This document shows positions 1 to 4,274 of a stretch of DNA of 6,734 bases, in pieces. The number at the start of each line of letters is the position of its first letter. The stretch's first letter is position 1. Origin of the DNA: Candidatus Hecatellales archaeon (GTDB lineage Archaea; Thermoproteota; Bathyarchaeia; Hecatellales; Hecatellaceae). The DNA lies in NCBI GenBank assembly GCA_003662515.1, contig QMYF01000027.1, positions 1-6,734 of the forward strand, read 5' to 3'. A model generated the notes under the pieces. That model had not been told where the DNA came from. It saw only the letters and a list, made by a program, of their open reading frames with translations, and made no database searches. The position numbers were made by a program, and so were the translations under genes.

Positions 1-2
1 CA

Positions 3-161
3 GACAGAATCTACGTTCTAAATCGCGGGGAAACTTTTGGAGGTGGGAATACCAGAGCCATGCTAACTGACGAGGAAATGCTTAGGCTTGCCGACATGAG
101 ACTGCCTCTAGTTTTCGAAACCGTGAGAAGGCTGGGCTTAAAATTTAGGGAGCCCCCTTAA
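3..161 (+). CDS. ECF/cobalt-type ABC transporter ATP-binding protein, C-terminal end (partial, probably frameshifted)
   Basis: The 5' part lies outside the window; the visible 52 residues begin DRIYVLNRGETFGGGNTRAM and continue to LRLADMRLPLVFETVRRLGL. This is the usual end of CbiO/EcfA-type ATPases: the strand after the H-loop (D-R-hydrophobic-x-V-L-N-x-G), then the E-x-L-x-x-L-x-L-P helix that follows the nucleotide-binding domain. Such ATPases power uptake of cobalt, nickel or vitamins together with a transmembrane T component and a substrate-binding S component, none of which is visible. The frame stops at 159-161 just after a run of five C. One extra C would let it read on to the TAG at 194-196, adding a tail LTLEDLEKKKRE that resembles the normal family C-terminus. 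The annotated stop may therefore be premature. The family call rests on a short fragment. Confidence 0.7.
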   Translation, partial: DRIYVLNRGETFGGGNTRAMLTDEEMLRLADMRLPLVFETVRRLGLKFREPP

Positions 162-196
162 CCTTGGAAGATTTGGAAAAGAAAAAGAGGGAGTAG
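158..196 (+). pseudogene. Out-of-frame C-terminal tail of the ECF ATPase
   Basis: Reading from 158 in the frame one base off the preceding gene gives LTLEDLEKKKRE and then TAG at 194-196. Joined to the upstream gene across the C run at 153-157, it restores a tail of the form GLKFREPP-LTLEDLEKKKRE. Many ECF ATPases end with a similar G-x-P-L-T-x-E-E segment. It is either a homopolymer base-call error or a real late frameshift. The tail is short, so chance resemblance cannot be excluded. Confidence 0.5.
175..190 (-). terminator. T-rich tract downstream of the small basic protein gene
   Basis: Read on the - strand this is CCTCTTTTTCTTTTCC, lying 25-40 bases past the TGA of the 64-aa gene. Archaeal intrinsic termination typically uses T-rich tracts without a stable hairpin, so this is a plausible terminator. 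It overlaps the frameshifted tail of the convergent ATPase gene, so the composition may instead simply reflect Lys/Glu codons. Confidence 0.3.
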
Positions 197-214
197 AAGC
201 CGGGGGGAGAATTT

Positions 215-409
215 TCAGCCGGATCCTAAAACGGCATCGGTTTTCTCTAGCACCGCTGCCTTCGCAAACATTACAACGTTTTTGGCTCCAGCCTGCTTAG
301 CTGCCTCCCTCACCCTTTCAAGCTCAGCCTTCTTAAACCTGATGGTTACCATAGCTGGCTTAGCAGCCTTTGCCTTTTTACCCTTACCTTTCTTAGCCTT
401 CTTAGCCAT
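215..409 (-). CDS. Small basic protein, probable ribbon-helix-helix (RHH) DNA-binding fold with Lys/Ala-rich N-terminal tail
   Basis: The protein has 64 residues. Residues 1-19 are almost entirely Lys, Ala and Gly, a disordered basic tail of the kind seen on nucleic-acid-binding proteins. Residues 21-25 (VTIRF) would form the RHH beta strand, about 27-40 (KAELERVREAAKQA) helix A, and about 44-60 (NVVMFAKAAVLEKTDAV) helix B, with the FAKAAVLEK pattern typical of CopG/Arc-like helices. The ATG at 407-409 is preceded by a GGTGTGAG Shine-Dalgarno-like sequence and by a TATA-like CTATATG about 30 bases upstream. The gene diverges from the alpha/beta hydrolase and converges on the ABC ATPase. A role as a transcription factor or chromatin-associated protein is inferred; there is no adjacent toxin gene, so I do not call it an antitoxin. 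Confidence 0.65.
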   Translation of the reverse strand: MAKKAKKGKGKKAKAAKPAMVTIRFKKAELERVREAAKQAGAKNVVMFAKAAVLEKTDAVLGSG

Positions 410-489
410 CGCTCACACCCTTCCATTAATGCTTTAAACATATAGAAACTTAAAAATGCTAAGTAAAATTTCGAGGGGGAAAGGGGAGA
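410..489. promoter_or_regulatory. Divergent promoter region between the small basic protein and the hydrolase
   Basis: This 80-base AT-rich gap serves both flanking genes. On the + strand GAAACTTAAAAATG at 445-458 resembles an archaeal BRE/TATA box and would place transcription start near 480, with a purine-rich GAGGGGG at 473-479 ahead of the ATG at 490. On the - strand CTATATG (439-445) would start transcription close to the ATG at 409, giving a very short leader. The two boxes nearly touch, so one bound regulator could affect both genes. Confidence 0.5.
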
Positions 490-1293
490 ATGGCCGGTTC
501 TCCGGTGGAAAACTTCTCGTATCTTGAAGTTGGAAAACTTAGGGTACGTTACCTGGTTAGGGGTGAAGGTAAACCTGTAATTCTCGTTCATGGTCTTGGA
601 GGCTCAATAGAGAGTTGGGGCGCGAACATTGACGCCTTGGCTTCACACTTTAAAGTTTACGTTTTCGACCTGCCTGGCTTCGGTTTTTCCGATAAACCTC
701 GCATCCAGTACCGTATCGGGTTTTTCACAAGCTTTCTACATGACTTCATGGAAACCCTCAAAATCGAAAGGGCTTCGCTGGTTGGAAACTCTTTGGGAGG
801 CTTAATATCTTTATGTTTCACTTGCGACTACCCATCAAAGGTTGAAAAACTCGTGGTTGAATGTTCGGCAGGCTTGGAGACCGGCGCTAGGGAAACCATT
901 ATGAGGTTTATGGGAGAATGGTGGACCATGGAAAGCCTCAAAAGCTTCTACGAATTCGTCTACGGGGAGCCTTCAAAAGTGAAGGAAGAAATTCTCCGCT
1001 TAAGACTTAGGATTCTCAGCCATCCTGACGCTAAATACGCGTATAAATCCATTTTGAATATGCCCTACGAATGGGCGGATCTCCCGGAAAAGCTGAGGAA
1101 GCTTAAAAATCCTACCTTAATTGTTTGGGGGGAGAAGGATAGACTTATCCCGGTGGAGTACGCCTATAAGCTTCACAGCCTCCTCGCGAACTCGAAGCTT
1201 TTAATTTTCAAGGATGCAGGCCACGTTCCCCACGCTGAAAAAGCTGAGGAGTACAATAGGGAGGTTGCCAAATTTCTTCTGGAAGACCCTTAA
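490..1293 (+). CDS. Alpha/beta-fold hydrolase
   Basis: This 267-aa protein has the complete alpha/beta hydrolase signature. The oxyanion-hole motif HGLGGS is at 34-39, the strand/loop DLPGFGFSDKP at 60-70, the nucleophile elbow GNSLGG at 99-104 with Ser101, the acidic residue Asp217 in WGEKDRLIP, and the catalytic His245 in DAGHVPHAEK. A helical cap of roughly 130-195 lies between core strands 6 and 7, as in the C-C bond hydrolase/esterase/haloperoxidase-like subfamilies. Length is normal for the fold. There is no signal peptide, so it should be cytoplasmic. The substrate cannot be read from sequence: esters, lactones or meta-cleavage products are all possible, and nothing nearby belongs to an aromatic degradation pathway. 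It has its own promoter and appears to be monocistronic, with a T-rich stretch just after the stop. Confidence 0.9.
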   Translation: MAGSPVENFSYLEVGKLRVRYLVRGEGKPVILVHGLGGSIESWGANIDALASHFKVYVFDLPGFGFSDKPRIQYRIGFFTSFLHDFMETLKIERASLVGNSLGGLISLCFTCDYPSKVEKLVVECSAGLETGARETIMRFMGEWWTMESLKSFYEFVYGEPSKVKEEILRLRLRILSHPDAKYAYKSILNMPYEWADLPEKLRKLKNPTLIVWGEKDRLIPVEYAYKLHSLLANSKLLIFKDAGHVPHAEKAEEYNREVAKFLLEDP

Positions 1294-1295
1294 AG

Positions 1296-1367
1296 AGAAA
1301 ACTTCTATATTTTTGTTTCAAGCAGAGAAAAATTTAGACATCTCCCATTCGACTGGAGGCTGAAGAT
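1296..1367 (+). promoter_or_regulatory. Hydrolase 3' end and promoter/leader of the surface protein gene
   Basis: This gap contains ACTTCTATATTTTTG at 1301-1315, which can act as a TATA-like element for the next gene (start near 1335). Its T-rich part could also help terminate the hydrolase transcript. GGAGGCTGA at 1355-1363, close to the archaeal consensus GGAGGTGA, is correctly spaced before the TTG at 1368 and decides that unusual start codon. Confidence 0.45.
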
Positions 1368-2825
1368 TTGAAGACACCATTAAAGCTTGCCATTCCGCTT
1401 ATAATTACCGTTTTAATTCTGGCTGGAACCGTGGGGTTCGTTGAAGCCGGCTCCATCGTCAAGGTCACCCTCCAACCCGAAGTTTCTGAGGTAAAGCCTG
1501 GAGACCAGTTTAAGGTTAGCATTCACATTGACCCTGGAGGGGGAGGGGTTAGCGCCGGAGAATTTGTGGTATCTTATCCGGCCGACGTGTTCAAGTCCGT
1601 TGACGTTAAGCTTGGAGAGTTTTTTGGAGAAAACCCTCTAGTGGCGGTTAAAGAGGTTAAGCTTGAAGGGGGAAGTGAGAAGGTTAGGGTGGCTGTTGCA
1701 AGGGTTGGAGAAACCTTAAAGCCCACCCCTCCCGGGATAGCCTTAACCATCACTTTAAAAGTCTTGGAAGAAGCATCTGAGGGAGACTACGATATTAGCC
1801 TGGTAAAAGCAGATCTGGTAAATGAAGAATTCCAGCGGATATCAAACATTGAAGTCGAGGAGTGCGCAATCAAAGTTAAACTGCCCATAACGGTTACCCC
1901 CACCGAAACCACTACCACCACAACAACTACCACCACTTCTCCGCCTCCACCCACCACGACAACCACAACACCTGCCACAACAACTATGCCGCCGCCACCG
2001 CCAGCAAAAATCCTGATTACGGTGTTAGACGAGGTTGAGGGGAAACCTTTAGAAAATGTTAGGGTCGAGGTTGACGGGAAGCAGGGCTTCACCGACATAG
2101 ATGGTAAGGCTGTCTTCATCGTTGAGGAGGGAACCTACACGGTGAAGGCTTCTCTTGAAGGCTACCAGGATAGAACTGTTAAGGTTACTGTTGCCCCTGG
2201 AGAGGAAACCTTTGTGGAGCTTAGGCTTAAGCCTCTTCAAAAGGCTGGTGGAGGATGCCTTATAGCTACAGCAGCCTTCGGAGGGGAGCTCACCCCTCAG
2301 GTTCAAATCCTCAGAAACTTCAGAGACAATTATGTTATGGCCACCCGTGGAGGCTTAGCCTTCATGAACGTTTTCAACCTCTGGTACTACTCGTGGAGTC
2401 CAACCGTAGCCGAGCTGGAAAGGCAGATACCTCCTCTAAAGGAAGCTGTTAAAGGCCTAATTTACCCGCTTCTCTTCGAGCTTGAGGCAGCCAGAAAAGT
2501 TTACCAGCTGTTATCCTTTACGCCTGAAGCCGCCATCCTAGCGGCTGGAATCCTAGTGAGCATACTGATTGCCGTCAGCTATCTGGCTCTTCCAGCCCTT
2601 CTTACCTCTCTCAAGTTTAAAGCCGGAACAGGCAGCCTAACGAAAATCTTTTCAGGGCTTCTACTAACGCTGGTAGCCATCCATCTGGTGGGCCTTAAAG
2701 CTGCGGGGTGGCTTCTAACTTTAACTTCTCCAGCAATAGTTCTCACAACTATGGCTTTAACTTTCATCCTAATGGTTGAGGGGTTTGGCAGGCTGAAAAG
2801 GGGTATGAAGCCTAGTCAGGCTTAA
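1368..2825 (+). CDS. Secreted membrane-anchored protein: cohesin-like domain, Thr/Pro linker, PEGA-like domain, CFI-box C-terminal region
   Basis: The gene encodes 485 residues from a TTG start fixed by a strong GGAGG 8 bases upstream. Residues 1-27 are a signal peptide (hydrophobic 7-24, likely cleavage after VEA). About 30-172 resembles a cohesin domain: PGDQFKVSIHI, a GEFVVSYPADVF strand pair, and a final beta-rich part; archaeal non-cellulosomal cohesins are known. Residues 175-212 form a Thr/Pro linker, probably glycosylated. About 214-290 is a PEGA/carboxypeptidase-regulatory-like beta sandwich (GKPLENVRVEVDGK, TDIDGKAVF, EGTYTVKASLEGY). Residues 294-306 (GGGCLIATAAFGG) with ILRNFRD at 314-320 and YYSWSP at 340-345 are a CFI-box-CTERM region. 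Three hydrophobic segments follow at about 386-412, 424-447 and 449-471, then a basic tail. It is likely displayed on the cell surface, held by the C-terminal membrane part. Function is unknown. It overlaps the convergent echF by 14 bases. Confidence 0.85.
   Translation: MKTPLKLAIPLIITVLILAGTVGFVEAGSIVKVTLQPEVSEVKPGDQFKVSIHIDPGGGGVSAGEFVVSYPADVFKSVDVKLGEFFGENPLVAVKEVKLEGGSEKVRVAVARVGETLKPTPPGIALTITLKVLEEASEGDYDISLVKADLVNEEFQRISNIEVEECAIKVKLPITVTPTETTTTTTTTTTSPPPPTTTTTTPATTTMPPPPPAKILITVLDEVEGKPLENVRVEVDGKQGFTDIDGKAVFIVEEGTYTVKASLEGYQDRTVKVTVAPGEETFVELRLKPLQKAGGGCLIATAAFGGELTPQVQILRNFRDNYVMATRGGLAFMNVFNLWYYSWSPTVAELERQIPPLKEAVKGLIYPLLFELEAARKVYQLLSFTPEAAILAAGILVSILIAVSYLALPALLTSLKFKAGTGSLTKIFSGLLLTLVAIHLVGLKAAGWLLTLTSPAIVLTTMALTFILMVEGFGRLKRGMKPSQA
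1890..2003 (+). repeat. Thr/Pro low-complexity linker coding region
   Basis: Residues 175-212 of the surface protein are built from runs of Thr (10, 6 and 3 in a row) separated by runs of Pro (4 and 5). The DNA is mostly ACN and CCN codons, but the third bases are mixed (acc, act, aca, acg), so this is amino-acid-level low complexity, not a recently expanded perfect microsatellite. Such linkers are common sites of O-glycosylation in archaeal surface proteins. Confidence 0.85.
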
Positions 2826-3144
2826 AATATTTTATTTCTTTCTGGTAGACCGGAGGGGTGTAGTCAGGTTCAGCTTTAATGGCTTGCTGGAAGCAGTTTT
2901 CCACGCAGATGTGACAGTAAATGCATTTGAAGGGGTCGTAGGCTATGGTTTTCTTTTCTGGGTCTACTTTTATGGCTGCGGGAGGACAGAGACGTTCGCA
3001 GTCCTGGCAGAGGTCGCAACGTTCCATGTCGAAAACTATTCTTCCACGGTGTTCAGGGTAAGGCTTCCTTGGAACAAAGGGATGTTTAACTGTGGCAGGT
3101 TTAGAGAAAAGGTTTCTAAAAATGTTTGGAAACATTCTAACCAT
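2812..3144 (-). CDS. echF: Energy-converting hydrogenase ferredoxin-like subunit (EchF/NuoI-like), 2x[4Fe-4S]
   Basis: This 110-aa protein carries two ferredoxin cluster motifs: C43-x2-C46-x2-C49-x3-C53-P and C74-x2-C77-x2-C80-x3-C84. The short N-terminal helix (MFPNIFRNLF) followed by a Pro/Arg-rich stretch is typical of NuoI/EchF/MbhN subunits that sit against the membrane arm. In group 4 hydrogenases this subunit passes electrons between ferredoxin and the small subunit. The second motif is followed by FQQAI where bacterial-type ferredoxins often have P-x-x-A-I, a minor variation. The ATG at 3142-3144 has GGAGGG about 9 bases upstream, inside the end of echE, whose stop lies 2 bases before this start. 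It is the last gene of the visible operon and its 3' end overlaps the convergent surface protein gene by 14 bases. Confidence 0.9.
   Translation of the reverse strand: MVRMFPNIFRNLFSKPATVKHPFVPRKPYPEHRGRIVFDMERCDLCQDCERLCPPAAIKVDPEKKTIAYDPFKCIYCHICVENCFQQAIKAEPDYTPPVYQKEIKYFKPD
2826..2842 (+). terminator. T-rich tract after the surface protein stop
   Basis: AATATTTTATTTCTTTC directly follows the TAA of the surface protein gene and looks like an archaeal T-rich terminator. It lies wholly within the 3' end of the opposite-strand echF, where it encodes the KEIKYFKPD tail. Confidence 0.35.
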
Positions 3145-3146
3145 GA

Positions 3147-4274
3147 TTATTTCCCTCCATCCTTCTTCAGGTAGGTAATCCTTTCAGTGCAGGCTATGCA
3201 TGGGTCAATGGACAGCACTATCACAGGGATGTCCGCCACCTCGTAGCCTGGAAGCATGGCTAAGAGGGATGGGATGTTGGCTAGGGTTGGAGTTCTAACC
3301 TTCAACCTTTCCAGCCTATTGCTGCCGTTGGCTTTCGCATAGTAGAATAGTTCGCCTCTTGGCTGTTCAGCCCTAGCCGTTGCCTCCCCTTCAGGCCAAC
3401 GGTCAGGTTTAACCCTAATCTTCCCTTCAGGCATCTCTTTCAACGCCTTCAAAATCAGGTCTATGGCCTGGTAAACCTCGTAGAAGCGGACTAGAAGTCT
3501 GGCGTAGCAGTCTCCATCCTTCTCCACGACAGGCTCGAAGCCCAACGCCCCATAGGCAGCGTAGCCTGTGCTTCTAATGTCTTTGGCTACCCCGCTTCCA
3601 CGGGCAGTTGGACCCACAGCCCCCAGCCTAACAGCGTCTTCATAGGTTAGGATGCCTTTGCCCACCGTCCTCTTCTTTATGCCAGGATCCTTAAGAATTA
3701 CGGGGGCTAAGGCGTCCATGTGCCTTTTAAGCTTAAGCATACCCTGCTCAACCAGGTTGGCCAGGTCCCGCCCAATGTCTCTCCTCACACCGCCAATCAC
3801 GCAGGTGGAAATTATAACTCGGTTTCCTCCGGTGCGCTCTTGAAGGTCCATGACGAGCTCACGGTCCCTCCAGAACTGCATGAAGAGGCTTTCGAAACCC
3901 ATGGCGTCGGCGAAGAGGCCTAACCATAGGAGGTGGCTCTCCAGCCTGTTAAGCTCCGACCAAATAACCCTCAGATAGTTCGCCCTTTCCGGAACCTCTA
4001 ACCCGAGAAGCTTCTCAACAACCATGCAGTAGCAGAGGGCATGGATGAAGTTGCATATTCCGCAGATGCGCTCGCAGATGTAAACGTTTCTACGGTAATC
4101 GTTAAGCTCGCAGGCTCGCTCAATTCCCCTATGCACATATCCAATGTTTACTCCCACATCCACTATGCGTTCCTCATCGACGGTGAAGCGTAGCTGAATG
4201 GGTTCGGGGAGAACGGGATGCTGAGGGCCAAACGGGAAAATTGTGTATTTCCGTTTGGTTTGCCCTTTACTCAT
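3147..4274 (-). CDS. echE: Energy-converting [NiFe] hydrogenase large subunit (EchE/NuoD-like, group 4)
   Basis: The 375-aa catalytic subunit begins MSKGQTKRKYTIFPFGPQHP, the normal N-terminus of this family (FGPQHP at 15-20). Both Ni-Fe binding motifs are intact: RICGIC at 69-74 (Cys71, Cys74) and DPCIACTER at 357-365 (Cys359, Cys362). This marks a true hydrogenase, since NuoD/FpoD quinone- or phenazine-linked relatives lose these cysteines. Other conserved segments are GYVHRGIE (45-52), ESHLLWLGL (112-120), GPTARGSG (221-228) and QPRGE (304-308). I chose the ATG at 4272-4274 over an upstream in-frame start near 4436, because it is preceded by a perfect GGAGGTG and overlaps the previous stop by 8 bases (ATGAGTAA); the upstream extension lies wholly inside the preceding gene. 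It would reduce protons or oxidise H2 at the cytoplasmic face, coupled to ion translocation by the membrane subunits. Confidence 0.95.
   Translation of the reverse strand: MSKGQTKRKYTIFPFGPQHPVLPEPIQLRFTVDEERIVDVGVNIGYVHRGIERACELNDYRRNVYICERICGICNFIHALCYCMVVEKLLGLEVPERANYLRVIWSELNRLESHLLWLGLFADAMGFESLFMQFWRDRELVMDLQERTGGNRVIISTCVIGGVRRDIGRDLANLVEQGMLKLKRHMDALAPVILKDPGIKKRTVGKGILTYEDAVRLGAVGPTARGSGVAKDIRSTGYAAYGALGFEPVVEKDGDCYARLLVRFYEVYQAIDLILKALKEMPEGKIRVKPDRWPEGEATARAEQPRGELFYYAKANGSNRLERLKVRTPTLANIPSLLAMLPGYEVADIPVIVLSIDPCIACTERITYLKKDGGK

Noticed and set aside
1787..2119. Opposite-strand frame rich in Val and Gly under the Thr/Pro linker
   Set aside because: It is the complement of the ACN/CCN repeat codons of the surface protein and has no SD or family resemblance.
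2281..2310. GAGGGG/CCCCTC hairpin followed by GGTTCAAATCC, resembling a tRNA T-arm
   Set aside because: The T-stem does not pair properly beyond a few bases, no acceptor or D-arm is present, and the stretch is fully explained as CFI-box coding sequence.
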